Assembly: GCA_017883485.1 (NCBI GenBank)
Contig: JADGNM010000009.1
Span: 1-16,716 of the forward strand
Direction: 5' to 3'
Source: Methanosarcina sp.
GTDB taxonomy: Archaea > Halobacteriota > Methanosarcinia > Methanosarcinales > Methanosarcinaceae
Length of the DNA: 16,716 nucleotides
In this document: positions 6,833 to 13,750 of the stretch, one piece after another
How the letters are laid out: the number at the start of each line of letters is the position of its first letter
Numbering within the stretch: position 1 is the stretch's first letter
Notes under the pieces: generated by a model
Told to the model about the DNA's origin: nothing
Seen by the model: the letters and a program-made list of their open reading frames with translations, nothing else
Database searches by the model: none
Translations under genes and position numbers: made by a program

Positions 6833-7168
6833 ATCAGTGTAAAACTAAAGAAAGTTGTCAACCACTTATTGCACTCAACCTGAACAATTAAGTGAGGGAA
6901 TGGAAAGCCTTTCGGTTTTGACCAGGATAATGACCCCAAAACTTATAAATCTCAAGTGCTCTATTAGTCGGCAGGATCATTATTAGTCAAATTTTTGTAT
7001 CCAGTTTTCATCAAATTCGTCAATCGGAGAGAATAACAAAGGCACCTGAGAACTGCCTTCTGCCTCTGGCTTCATATTAACCAGAATTCACAGGAAAACA
7101 TGGTAAAATAAAACAGAAGTAAGCTCGAACAACTGGAATAAAAAAAAGCAAAAACATCAAGAGGAGAT
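6833..7168 (+). promoter_or_regulatory. Upstream region of rps17e with TATA box
   Basis: No gene is seen in these 336 bases. CTTATAAAT (6942-6950) is the best TATA box and predicts a start near 6972. That would leave a leader of about 200 bases, long for an archaeal ribosomal-protein gene. GGAGAT at 7163-7168 is the ribosome-binding site of ATG 7172. Confidence 0.4.
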
Positions 7169-7171
7169 ACG

Positions 7172-7366
7172 ATGGGAAATATAAGACAGACAAATATAAA
7201 AAGAATAGCATTCAGGCTGCTTGAAGACTACGGAGATGTCTTCACAAAGGACTTTGAGACAAACAAGATTCTTGTGACAAAATACACAACCATTGAAAGT
7301 AAGGTTATAAGAAACAGGGTTGCAGGTTACGTTTCAAGAAAAGTTGCACGCATGAAAGTGTACTAA
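7172..7366 (+). CDS. rps17e: 30S ribosomal protein S17e (eS17)
   Basis: A 64-residue small-subunit ribosomal protein found in archaea and eukaryotes; archaeal versions are normally about 60-65 residues. The sequence begins [20 protein letters not shown] and continues with [26 protein letters not shown] and a basic end, the standard S17e pattern of a small helical rRNA-binding domain. GGAGAT lies 3 bases before the ATG. The dapA start lies about 45 bases downstream and dapB overlaps dapA, so the three genes probably form one unit, tying a ribosomal protein to lysine/diaminopimelate synthesis. Confidence 0.96.
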   Translation: MGNIRQTNIKRIAFRLLEDYGDVFTKDFETNKILVTKYTTIESKVIRNRVAGYVSRKVARMKVY

Positions 7367-7409
7367 CAAATTGATAATTTACTTCATGATACAGGCGGGG
7401 ATATCTGAC

Positions 7410-8285
7410 ATGTTTGAAGGAGTAATACCTGCCCTGATCACTCCTTTTACAAGAGACAACAGGATCGACAGGGAAGGCCTACAAAGAAATATCGCATTTG
7501 TTGAAGAGGGAGGAGTTGCAGGGATTGTGCCTTGTGGTACTACAGGAGAATCGGCAACCCTTTCTGCACTCGAGCACGAAGAAGTAATTGACATTGCAGT
7601 GAAGTGTTCAAAAGTTCCTGTGATAGCAGGAACAGGCTCAAATAACACAGAGGAAGCTCTCCAATTTACAAAGCACGCAGCTGATGCGGGTGTTGACTGC
7701 GTACTTCTAATCTCTCCATATTATAACAAACCAAACTATGCAGGCCTGCTTGCACACTTCAGGAAAATAGCAGAGGCAGTAGATATCCCTATGATCCTGT
7801 ATAACGTCCCCTCACGGACAGGGCAGGATATGCCGATGGAAGTAATCACCGAACTTGCAAAGGTAGAAAATATTGTGGGAATTAAGGAAGCCAGCGGAAG
7901 CGTAGGCAAAGTTTCCCAGATTATAGAAAGCACTGTAGACGAAGATTTCGCGGTTATATCGGGTGAGGACGGGCTGACTCTTCCGATCCTCTCTATTGGA
8001 GGTAGAGGAGTCATTTCTGTTGCTGCAAATATAGTTCCTGACAAAATGTCTGGAATGGTAAATGCGGCTCTTGCCGGAGATTACGAAACTGCCAGAAAGA
8101 TCCATTATGAGCTTGCGCCACTAATTCGTGCTCTTTTCCTGGAAACAAACCCTATACCGGTTAAAAAAGCTGCCGAACTTATAGGGCTTGCAAGCGGGCA
8201 CGTGAGGCTCCCACTCGCACCACTTAGCGAGGCAAATACTGCAAAGCTTGCGGATGAACTCAGAAAACTGGGGGTTATGGAATGA
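7410..8285 (+). CDS. dapA: 4-hydroxy-tetrahydrodipicolinate synthase
   Basis: Condenses pyruvate with aspartate-4-semialdehyde, the first committed step of the lysine/diaminopimelate pathway, in the cytoplasm. Counted from ATG 7410 it has 291 residues, the usual DapA length. Family residues are in place: CGTTGE with Thr44 and Thr45, Tyr104/105 in SPYYNKP, Tyr131 in YNVPSRTG, Arg136, and the Schiff-base Lys159 in VGIKEASG. The frame stays open upstream to 7371, but MFEGVIPALITPF is the conserved N-terminus and GGGGAT (about 7395-7400) is well spaced for 7410. Its TGA overlaps the dapB ATG in ATGA, giving translational coupling. Confidence 0.96.
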   Translation: MFEGVIPALITPFTRDNRIDREGLQRNIAFVEEGGVAGIVPCGTTGESATLSALEHEEVIDIAVKCSKVPVIAGTGSNNTEEALQFTKHAADAGVDCVLLISPYYNKPNYAGLLAHFRKIAEAVDIPMILYNVPSRTGQDMPMEVITELAKVENIVGIKEASGSVGKVSQIIESTVDEDFAVISGEDGLTLPILSIGGRGVISVAANIVPDKMSGMVNAALAGDYETARKIHYELAPLIRALFLETNPIPVKKAAELIGLASGHVRLPLAPLSEANTAKLADELRKLGVME

Positions 8286-9073
8286 TCAACATAGCAGTAC
8301 TCGGAGCCTGTGGCAGGATGGGCTCTCTAATTGTGGAAAATATTACCCGCTCTATGGATATGCAGCTTGTTGCCGCCTTTGATATTGGCAACTTTGGAAA
8401 GGATGCAGGAGAATTTGCCCATGTGGGTAATCTTGGGGTCCAGGTTTCGGATGTAAAAGATCTCGAATCTGTCCTAAAAAAAACTCAGGCTGATGTCCTG
8501 ATTGATTTTACAGCACCAGGCGCCACTGCAATAAACGCTCCGACTGCAGCCAGATGTGGAGTAAACCTTATAATAGGAACTACAGGCCTGACTCCGGAAC
8601 AGCGCGCAGTTATCGATGAGGCAATCCGCGAAAATCGGGTGAGTGCAGTCATCTCCCCCAACTATTCCGTAGGCGTTAACGTCTTCTTCAAGATAGTAAG
8701 GGAAGCTGCAAAGTACCTTGCAGATTACGATATCGAGATTATAGAATCTCACCATAACCAGAAAAAAGACGCTCCAAGCGGGACCGCACTTCGAGCTGCA
8801 GACGTGATCAGCGAAGTCCTGGAAGGCAAGGAATATATCTACGGTAGAGAAGGCCTCGCTCCTCGAGGCAAGGAAATCGGCATCCACGCCATCCGGGCCG
8901 GAGACATTACTGGAGACCATACAGTCCTTTTTGCAGGCAACTCCGAAAGAATTGAAATCCGGCATATGGCTCACTCCCGCCAGATCTTTGTCAACGGCGC
9001 TATTCGTGCAGCCGAATGGGTCTGCTCACAGAAGCCCGGGATTTATTCCATGGACGATGTGCTGAGCTTGTAA
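8282..9073 (+). CDS. dapB: 4-hydroxy-tetrahydrodipicolinate reductase
   Basis: Reduces the DapA product to tetrahydrodipicolinate with NAD(P)H, the second step of the same pathway. It has 263 residues, typical for the family. The N-terminal Rossmann loop is GACGRMG (8-14). FTAP (about 76-79) and IIGTTG (97-102) are nucleotide-site motifs. The substrate and catalytic motif ESHHNQKKDAPSGTA gives His157, His158, Lys161 and Lys162, with Ser166-Gly167-Thr168 binding the substrate. IHAIRAGDITGDHTV is the conserved C-terminal-domain segment. The start overlaps dapA by 4 bases. A repeat-rich terminator region follows. No further dap gene is next to it; the remaining lysine genes must be elsewhere. 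Confidence 0.96.
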   Translation: MINIAVLGACGRMGSLIVENITRSMDMQLVAAFDIGNFGKDAGEFAHVGNLGVQVSDVKDLESVLKKTQADVLIDFTAPGATAINAPTAARCGVNLIIGTTGLTPEQRAVIDEAIRENRVSAVISPNYSVGVNVFFKIVREAAKYLADYDIEIIESHHNQKKDAPSGTALRAADVISEVLEGKEYIYGREGLAPRGKEIGIHAIRAGDITGDHTVLFAGNSERIEIRHMAHSRQIFVNGAIRAAEWVCSQKPGIYSMDDVLSL

Positions 9074-9105
9074 ATTAGCTCAAATGCATTGGATTTAGCT
9101 CAAAA

Positions 9106-9173
9106 ATAGCCTGCAGATAATTCCAGGATAGCCTGCCAGATAATTCCAGGATAGCCTGCTAGATGATTCTGGG
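9106..9173. repeat. 22-23-bp tandem repeat, three copies, after dapB
   Basis: Copies at 9106-9127, 9128-9150 and 9151-9173 share the pattern ATAGCCTGC...AGAT(A/G)ATTC(C/T)(A/G)GG. The first lacks one base and the third carries four substitutions. Before them TTAGCTCAAA occurs twice (near 9075 and 9095). Confidence 0.85.
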
Positions 9174-9235
9174 TCTTCTTGCAGGCTATTCCTAATTTTG
9201 AAGGCTAAAATTAGATTTTTTCAATTCTTTTGTAT
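9151..9235 (+). terminator. Terminator of the dap unit: hairpin formed with the repeats
   Basis: GCAGGCTATT (9181-9190) is complementary to AATAGCCTGC (9105-9114) and, over 9 bases, to the start of each later repeat copy (9128, 9151). The nearest pairing gives a 9-bp stem with a 21-base loop. T-rich sequence (ATTTTTTC, CTTTTG, ATTTTTCC) follows. Confidence 0.6.
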
Positions 9236-9290
9236 TTTTCCTGCATTTTTTCTCACTTTTTCTACATTTTTTCTCTTTATCTACATTTTT
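9204..9290 (+). terminator. Long T-rich tract with imperfect repeats
   Basis: About 85 bases of polypyrimidine carry repeated CTRCATTTTTT and TTTCTC blocks (near 9240, 9262 and 9280). Oligo-T stretches alone terminate archaeal RNA polymerase, so this probably acts as a back-up terminator after dapB. Confidence 0.45.
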
Positions 9291-9352
9291 GGCCTTAGGA
9301 ACCCTATGAGTGGGTCGTTAACTGAAAAACCTTTGTTATTCTGCTGAGAAAA

Positions 9353-9470
9353 TTATAAATAGTATTAGATGGGAAATAGGATATTGCTTGCTTGTGAGTA
9401 CTTACTCCCTGGAGTCTAGAGCCTTAATCGTCCCACAATATACCAGGAATGTTTGCTTGCAAGCAAGAAA
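9353..9470 (+). ncRNA. Candidate small RNA: strong promoter with no ORF
   Basis: GAGAAAATTATAAATAG (9346-9362) has a purine-rich BRE-like stretch and TTATAAAT, one of the best TATA boxes in the window. A transcript from about 9382 would begin with TTGCTTGCTTG (9384-9394). It would then contain GAGTA-CT-TACTC and end in the perfect 14-bp palindrome TTGCTTGCAAGCAA (9453-9466). The 5' arm can pair with CAAGCAAG of the palindrome, giving an alternative long-range stem. No coding frame of useful length lies on the plus strand before 10241. No clear terminator follows. Confidence 0.35.
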
Positions 9471-9578
9471 TCCAGTTAATCCATTCCTCTCCTGAATATT
9501 TCATTGGCTCACGAAAAGAACATCGAATATTAAAAAAGATCTTAACGAGTCCCGATGAACCGCATGGCACCATTAAAA

Positions 9579-9989
9579 TCATTTTTTGCTGAAAACAAGC
9601 CCGGAACTCAGGTTTTCAACCCTATCCGCAACAACGACATTTCCCTGCACTCCGAGTTTTTTCCCTCTATACCATTTTCCACGAATAAAAAGTCTATCCT
9701 CTGCTGAAACGAGGCAGAGACCATGGTAGAGTACAACTACTGTTTTTCCTTCATGTTCAATTGAGAACACACTCTCATATTTGCTTCCAATGCCTCCGAA
9801 AACAACAAAAAAAGGTATGCCTATAAAGAAAGAAGGACGTTCATATATTCTGGAATCAACAGTAGCTTTAGCTTCAACTCCAAACTCCTCAGTTTCTTTC
9901 TTTACATTCTCTTCTTCATTTTTGGTTTTTAAGTCTTCAGAGAGATACAGAACTTCCGGATCTATTTCTGAAAAATTCCCTTTTTGCAT
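9579..9989 (-). CDS. Hypothetical protein with acidic N-terminus and beta-rich C-terminal domain
   Basis: A 136-residue protein of no recognised family. Residues 1-45 are highly charged (LKTKNEEENVKKETEEFG). A hydrophobic stretch, SFFIGIPFFVVFGGIG, lies at about 52-68. From about 72 on the sequence alternates as short strands (VFSIEHEGKTVVVLYHG, DRLFIRGKWYRG, NVVVADRVENL), which suggests a small barrel such as an OB fold; this is an inference. The hydrophobic part may be one membrane helix. The start ATG at 9989 follows GATGAGG. On the minus strand, TATA-like AATATATAAAG (10017-10027) lies about 30-35 bases upstream, giving a very short leader. Confidence 0.62.
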   Translation of the reverse strand: MQKGNFSEIDPEVLYLSEDLKTKNEEENVKKETEEFGVEAKATVDSRIYERPSFFIGIPFFVVFGGIGSKYESVFSIEHEGKTVVVLYHGLCLVSAEDRLFIRGKWYRGKKLGVQGNVVVADRVENLSSGLVFSKK

Positions 9990-10209
9990 AAAAGAGCCTC
10001 ATCATATCTACAATTTCTTTATATATTATCATTAAATCCAAAAAACTATTAAGATTCTAAAAATATCAACTTGTGGAAACAAATTTTATCCATCTTCCAT
10101 ATCTCTTTTGTGCCCAGATAGTCAAATTAACCTTGAAAAACGTCGAAATTCTTGCCAGAGAGCAGAAATTTTGCAGGCTGCGAGTTTTAAAAAGTTTTAG
10201 AATAAAAAG

Positions 10210-10218
10210 CTATAAATA
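10210..10218 (+). promoter_or_regulatory. TATA box placed for a leaderless start
   Basis: CTATAAATA, with an A-rich BRE-like stretch before it, has its centre 27 bases before ATG 10241. No ribosome-binding site lies in between, so transcription probably begins at or within a few bases of the ATG. Confidence 0.55.
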
Positions 10219-10240
10219 GTCAACTCCCAGATGTTTACAT

Positions 10241-10696
10241 ATGTTCCTTCCGGCAGATGAAAAACAATTCAAATTCTGGCTCCTGCGCCGAAACGGGCTC
10301 CCGAATATTAATATTGCAAAGCATTTCGGGATCTCCAGGCAGGCGGTCTCAAGAGCCCTTCTCAGTATGGATAAGCGCATCGAAGAAACCCTGCTTGAGA
10401 TGGCCAGGGCAAACAGGATCGAAGTAGAAAAAATGGACTCAAAGACGGGGATACTCTTTGGGAGATCGGTTCCCTTCAAGGCCAAAGCAATAATTTTTGT
10501 CTCGACAAAACACGGAATGCAGGTCTGGTACGAACATGAAGGGGAATGCAGATCTTGCGAGAGGTACAGGGAATGTATCGAACTGCTCTGGGATTTTGCA
10601 GAGGAAATGCACCTCAAACTCCAGAGTACCGAAGATCCCACAAAAATAGCTGATGAATTATTCAGGAAATTAAAGGAATTGGTGGAAAAGGTCTGA
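10241..10696 (+). CDS. Helix-turn-helix regulator with C-terminal Cys cluster
   Basis: A 151-residue likely DNA-binding transcriptional regulator. Residues about 13-46 form a helix-turn-helix of the Tfx/sigma-70-region-4 kind (FWLLRRNGLPNINIAKHFGISRQAVSRAL), with IAKHFGISRQAVSRA the recognition part. A helical linker (about 45-65) follows, then a beta-like segment (ILFGRSVPFKAKAIIFVSTK). HEGECRSCERYREC has His99, Cys103, Cys106 and Cys112, a possible metal site (zinc or Fe-S). The C-terminus is helical and charged. The promoter geometry points to leaderless translation. The DUF1673-like gene follows after 30 bases with its own ribosome-binding site, so it may be its target or partner. Effector and regulon are unknown. 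Confidence 0.72.
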   Translation: MFLPADEKQFKFWLLRRNGLPNINIAKHFGISRQAVSRALLSMDKRIEETLLEMARANRIEVEKMDSKTGILFGRSVPFKAKAIIFVSTKHGMQVWYEHEGECRSCERYRECIELLWDFAEEMHLKLQSTEDPTKIADELFRKLKELVEKV

Positions 10697-10726
10697 GCTC
10701 AGAAGTAAAAAATGGGGTGAGTAAAA

Positions 10727-11047
10727 ATGAATATATTTGCAAAGAATTTAAGGAAACTGATGAGCTGGTGTCCGAATGCAAAACTTACTGAAACCGGATC
10801 TCGGATTAGCCCTGCAAATTTTGAAGCATATGATCGATCCGGGGGAGAAAAAGCCGATCGTTCAGGAGGGGAAAAAGCCAGAAGCGATCTTAGCCGTATG
10901 AAAAGAATAGGGTTGTTACTTGCAGGTATAGGTGGGTTTGTTTCGGCATTGACGCTTGTCATGGAAAAAGATAACATATCATTACTTTTGGTAGGAGTAG
11001 GAATGCTCCTCTTTTTAATTGGCATTATCCTCTACATCAGATCCTGA
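10727..11047 (+). CDS. Short DUF1673-like membrane protein
   Basis: A 106-residue protein with the N-terminal signature of the Methanosarcina-expanded DUF1673 family (xxFxKxxRxLMxWCPNAK..ETGSRISPANFEAYD). Full members are, from memory, near 200 residues, so this is a short form. Residues 36-51 repeat DRSGGEKA exactly twice. Two membrane helices (about 60-79 and 84-103) follow and the protein ends RS. GGGGTGA at 10714-10720 is a strong ribosome-binding site, 6 bases before ATG 10727. It lies 30 bases behind the HTH regulator on the same strand and may be co-transcribed. Function of the family is unknown. Confidence 0.68.
   Translation: MNIFAKNLRKLMSWCPNAKLTETGSRISPANFEAYDRSGGEKADRSGGEKARSDLSRMKRIGLLLAGIGGFVSALTLVMEKDNISLLLVGVGMLLFLIGIILYIRS
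10832..10879 (+). repeat. 24-bp in-frame duplication coding DRSGGEKA twice
   Basis: The two units (10832-10855 and 10856-10879) differ at four bases, all in third codon positions and all silent. Confidence 0.85.
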
Positions 11048-11645
11048 GCAATAATCATGAGACTTCGGAAGTTTTGGATGGGCTAACGAAATTTAGGTTC
11101 CTGAAAGCGTAGAGAAACTGATGGATAATCCTATGCAACCAGATTCGATTTAATATAAGGTTACAGGTTATTCGGTCGAAAAGAATGACAGCCATTCTAT
11201 ATTGAGCCACTGGGAGGAGGCTTTTTGACAGAAAGGATATCTATTTGCAATTCCAGCGGAGAAAAAAAGTGAATGGGGAAAAATAGACGATGGATGTATT
11301 CGTAAAATGTATAAGGAGACTTATGGGCTGGTGTCTTAATGCCAGAGCACAAGAAGCCAGACAGCATTGCAGAAACTGGTAATGTATATTCCCTTACTTT
11401 TGGCTTGTTACGGCTTTGAAATCCTGAAGCCTTATCAGTGTGTTCTCAAAATAATCTCACGCTCAAGCCTGAGACTCTGGCCACAAGCAACCCTGAGTCT
11501 CTGGCTCAGTACAGAAGAGTCGGAAGAGATTACCCCGATTCTCAAAAAAGAGAACGAATGAAATATGAGATAAAGAAGAAATAGAAGAAATATCTGAAAT
11601 CGAATACCTTGGGGCCGGAAGTACATTAAGAAAACATAAACAAGT
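11048..11645. other. Degenerate region with DUF1673 remnant, no intact gene
   Basis: About 600 bases between the DUF1673-like gene and the minus-strand DUF5788-like gene. Apart from the broken DUF1673 start at 11290-11382 there are only short frames interrupted by stops. A 64-codon open frame (11367-11561) has no ribosome-binding site and no recognisable product. Another frame over 11365-11575 reads with a protein-like composition but has a stop, as expected of decayed coding sequence. Confidence 0.45.
11290..11382 (+). pseudogene. Broken DUF1673 gene (N-terminal 30 codons)
   Basis: ATG 11290 opens a frame reading MDVFVKCIRRLMGWCLNARA before a TAA at 11380. It aligns with the start of the gene at 10727 (MNIFAKNLRKLMSWCPNAKL), with WCPNAK changed to WCLNAR. 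The rest of the family sequence does not continue in this frame, so it is a decayed second copy. The related frames downstream, up to about 11570, may be shifted remains of the same gene. Confidence 0.6.
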
Positions 11646-12122
11646 TTATTCTTTGAGACTTTTGAGAAGATTCTGCCAGTTCTTTTCATCCATGAGCTTC
11701 TGAGTTTTGAGCATCTTTTTAAATTCGTCGGGACCTTTCTCTCCGTCCTTTCCTTCAAGCTTGTCTTTTAACTCCATTGCAGCCCGCAGAAGTCCGGCTG
11801 CTTCTTCGTACAGCATTTCGGCCTCTTTCTTTGTGAGCTCCTCTGTTTCCAGCAACTCTTCGTCTGCCTTTGCCTTATCCTTGAGTTTAGGAATAAGAGC
11901 TCTTATCTCGGCAGCCTCATCCGGATCGAGCACTTCCGTTTCTGCCAGTTTCCGAATCACGTCCCTCAGTTTATATTCCTGCCCTTCAATCTCCACTCTC
12001 TCAGGATTCTTCTTTCCTTCCCAGGCAAAATCACTCCTGAGACTCCAGAGTAATTTATTGCGCTCTTCATACCCGATATATTCTTCATCCGTTTTTTCTT
12101 TGTCTTTTTCACCTTTAAGCAT
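11646..12122 (-). CDS. DUF5788-like acidic helical protein (copy 1)
   Basis: A 158-residue, very charged, largely alpha-helical protein without membrane segments. EEYIGYEERNKLLWSLRSDFAWEGKKNPERVEIEGQEYKLRDVIRKL (split here as residues about 14-59) matches the R-x-x-LL ... P-x-x-V-x-(I/F)-x-G-x-x-Y-x-L pattern of haloarchaeal/Methanosarcina DUF5788 proteins. A long helical, coiled-coil-like part follows, with EELTKKEAEMLYEEAAGLLRA. Function is unknown. It is clearly a paralogue of the protein at 13751-14245, and the two bracket pyrBI. GGGGGA lies about 7 bases before ATG 12122. Transcription from its own minus-strand promoter (GAATATATTATTAAC near 12150-12163) or read-through from pyrI are both possible. 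Confidence 0.7.
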   Translation of the reverse strand: MLKGEKDKEKTDEEYIGYEERNKLLWSLRSDFAWEGKKNPERVEIEGQEYKLRDVIRKLAETEVLDPDEAAEIRALIPKLKDKAKADEELLETEELTKKEAEMLYEEAAGLLRAAMELKDKLEGKDGEKGPDEFKKMLKTQKLMDEKNWQNLLKSLKE

Positions 12123-12177
12123 GAATTTTCCCCCGAATTAAAATGCAGTTAATAATATATTCATGAAGTCGTAAGTT

Positions 12178-12195
12178 TCTCGATGTGATTCGAGA
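12178..12195. promoter_or_regulatory. Perfect inverted repeat in the pyrI-DUF5788 gap
   Basis: TCTCGA-TGTGAT-TCGAGA, 6-bp arms with a 6-base centre, lies between the pyrI stop and the DUF5788-like start, next to a minus-strand TATA-like stretch (about 12196-12206). It could be an operator or a weak pyrI terminator hairpin. Confidence 0.3.
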
Positions 12196-12257
12196 TAATA
12201 TAAAAAACATTCTTATAAAATAAAAAATTACTTTTAAATATGATAGCAAATTCTTCT

Positions 12258-12728
12258 TTACAGCAAATTTTCGGCTAAATCTTCCGAGATTACGTGTTCG
12301 CAATAAAGGCAGTGGAGAGTAACTCCCTCTTCTTCGGACTGGAGCACGGAAAATTTAGATTTTATAGGCTCATTGCTATTAGAAATACAGTTCGAATTGA
12401 TGCAGCGAACAACACCCTCCACATACGAAGGAAGAGCGACACTGTTTTTCTGGACTACCTCATAATCTCTTATGATATTAATGGTAGCTTTCGGAGCGAT
12501 AAGGGCAATCCTGTTCAACTCTTCAACATTAAGCTCCTTTCCCTCGATTTTTACGACATCTTTTTTGCCTTTACCTCCAGGAGCATTCATTACAAAACTA
12601 ATCGTTGCCCGAAAAGCGCTGGAGATTCCAAGTATACGCAGGACATTTAAAGCCTGTCCTGCCTTTATGTGATCTATCACTGTCCCTCTTTCAATTGCCT
12701 GGACCTTCAAGTCCCGCTTTTCTTTCAT
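12258..12728 (-). CDS. pyrI: Aspartate carbamoyltransferase regulatory chain
   Basis: The regulatory subunit of aspartate transcarbamylase. It binds nucleotide effectors and links catalytic trimers. It has 156 residues, the normal length. The N-terminal allosteric domain keeps the effector residues known from the E. coli chain at the same numbers: Asp19, His20, Lys60 and Lys94. The C-terminal zinc domain has the four ligands Cys109, Cys114, Cys140 and Cys143 (CINSNC and CLYC). GGAGTGATC (12732-12740) is a strong ribosome-binding site inside the end of pyrB, and the start overlaps the pyrB stop in ATGA, so the two chains are translationally coupled. Allosteric control by CTP/ATP is expected from the conserved residues but not proven here. 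Confidence 0.96.
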   Translation of the reverse strand: MKEKRDLKVQAIERGTVIDHIKAGQALNVLRILGISSAFRATISFVMNAPGGKGKKDVVKIEGKELNVEELNRIALIAPKATINIIRDYEVVQKNSVALPSYVEGVVRCINSNCISNSNEPIKSKFSVLQSEEEGVTLHCLYCEHVISEDLAENLL

Positions 12729-13651
12729 TCGATCACTCCCATTGCAAGAGCAAGCAGTGCCATTCTAATTGGGACCCCATAGAAAGCCTGCTGGAAATAA
12801 CGTGCATGCGGCGTTGCATCTACCTCCGGGGAAATTTCATTGACTCGAGGGAGAGGATGAAGAATCTTAAGGTTCGGGTCTGCGTTCTTCAGGAGGTCGC
12901 CTGTAATCTTCAGCTTATTTTTAACCTTTTCATATTCTTCGGGATCAGGGAAGCGCTCTCGCTGGACTCTTGTCATGTAGAGAACATCTATGTCTCCAAT
13001 TATTTCTTCGAGGGAATCGGTTTCTTTTATGCTTATCTTATTCTTTTGAAGATCCCTGACAATTTCCGAAGGCATCTTGAGTTCAGGGGGGGAAACGAAA
13101 GTCATTTCAGTTCCGTAAAGGGAAAGGGCATGGCAGAGGGAATGGACCGTTCTCCCGTATTTCAGATCTCCCGCCATAGCAATTCTCAGGTCGTCAAGAT
13201 GGCTCTCCCTGCGGATAGTATAAAGGTCAAGAAAAGTCTGTGTAGGGTGGTGAACAGAGCCGTCCCCACCATTTATTATCGGGACGCTTGCAAACTCGGC
13301 AGCCATCCTTGCCGATCCGTCAAGGGGGTGACGCAATACTATAAGATCTGCATACTTACTGATCACGCGGATAGTATCTGCAAGGTTTTCTCCTTTCATA
13401 ACAGAACTAGCCTCCACGGAACCCAGGTTTAAGACCTGTCCTCCAAGCCTCTGAGCAGCAACTTCAAAAGATAGCCTTGTCCTTGTGCTTGGTTCAAAAA
13501 AAAGAAGAGCAACTATTTTTCCATCCAGCAACCGGGATCTTTCTTCACCTCTGGCAACAGGCTCAAGCTTTTCTGCCGTATCCAGAATGTAATCGATTTC
13601 TTTGCGAGAAAAATCCTTCATAGAGATGACGTGTCGGTTCTTATATGACAT
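12725..13651 (-). CDS. pyrB: Aspartate carbamoyltransferase catalytic chain
   Basis: Transfers the carbamoyl group of carbamoyl phosphate to aspartate in de novo pyrimidine synthesis. Counted from ATG 13651 it has 308 residues, the family norm. FFEPSTRTR gives the carbamoyl-phosphate loop Ser55-Thr56-Arg57-Thr58-Arg59. Lys86 lies in the 80s loop (SSVMKGE). Arg107-His108 and HHPTQ (134-138) complete the first domain. The aspartate domain has GDLKYGRTVHSL (about 161-172), TRVQRERF and HPLPR (265-269). The frame is open 30 codons further to 13741, but those residues are not family-like. A TATA-like GGTTATATCTT (13675-13685) would place transcription only a few bases before ATG 13651. Confidence 0.96.
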   Translation of the reverse strand: MSYKNRHVISMKDFSRKEIDYILDTAEKLEPVARGEERSRLLDGKIVALLFFEPSTRTRLSFEVAAQRLGGQVLNLGSVEASSVMKGENLADTIRVISKYADLIVLRHPLDGSARMAAEFASVPIINGGDGSVHHPTQTFLDLYTIRRESHLDDLRIAMAGDLKYGRTVHSLCHALSLYGTEMTFVSPPELKMPSEIVRDLQKNKISIKETDSLEEIIGDIDVLYMTRVQRERFPDPEEYEKVKNKLKITGDLLKNADPNLKILHPLPRVNEISPEVDATPHARYFQQAFYGVPIRMALLALAMGVIE

Positions 13652-13674
13652 CCTGCTTTCATAAAGGGTTCCTA

Positions 13675-13685
13675 AAGATATAACC
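13675..13685 (-). promoter_or_regulatory. TATA box of the pyrBI unit
   Basis: GGTTATATCTT on the minus strand has its centre about 29 bases upstream of ATG 13651, which predicts a leader of only a few bases. Confidence 0.45.
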
Positions 13686-13750
13686 TTTGCTCCGAATTTT
13701 TTAAAGTTAATGAGGCAGCCACTGGACCTACCATGTACCAATTTGGCAAC

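Noticed and set aside
7371..7409. 13-codon N-terminal extension of dapA
   Set aside because: The conserved DapA N-terminus and the well-spaced GGGGAT favour ATG 7410.
8474..8974. 166-codon minus-strand frame inside dapB
   Set aside because: Entirely inside a gene with full catalytic motifs; the composition is that of an antisense frame.
9106..9173. CRISPR array
   Set aside because: The copies are directly adjacent without spacers and cover only three units.
9550..9592. C/D-box small RNA (GATGA near 9552 and CTGA near 9588)
   Set aside because: The C box lacks the full RUGAUGA consensus and no internal C'/D' pair is visible.
11707..12141. Ser-rich 144-codon plus-strand frame
   Set aside because: The Ser richness is the complement of Glu/Lys/Leu-rich codons of the minus-strand DUF5788-like gene; it is a shadow frame.
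12605..13432. Long plus-strand open frame of 275 codons
   Set aside because: It lies antisense to pyrB and pyrI, which carry complete family motifs, and its translation has no domain-like pattern or ribosome-binding site.
13652..13741. 30-codon N-terminal extension of pyrB
   Set aside because: The sequence is not family-like, MSYKNRHVISMKDFS is the normal archaeal start, and the TATA box lies inside the extension.
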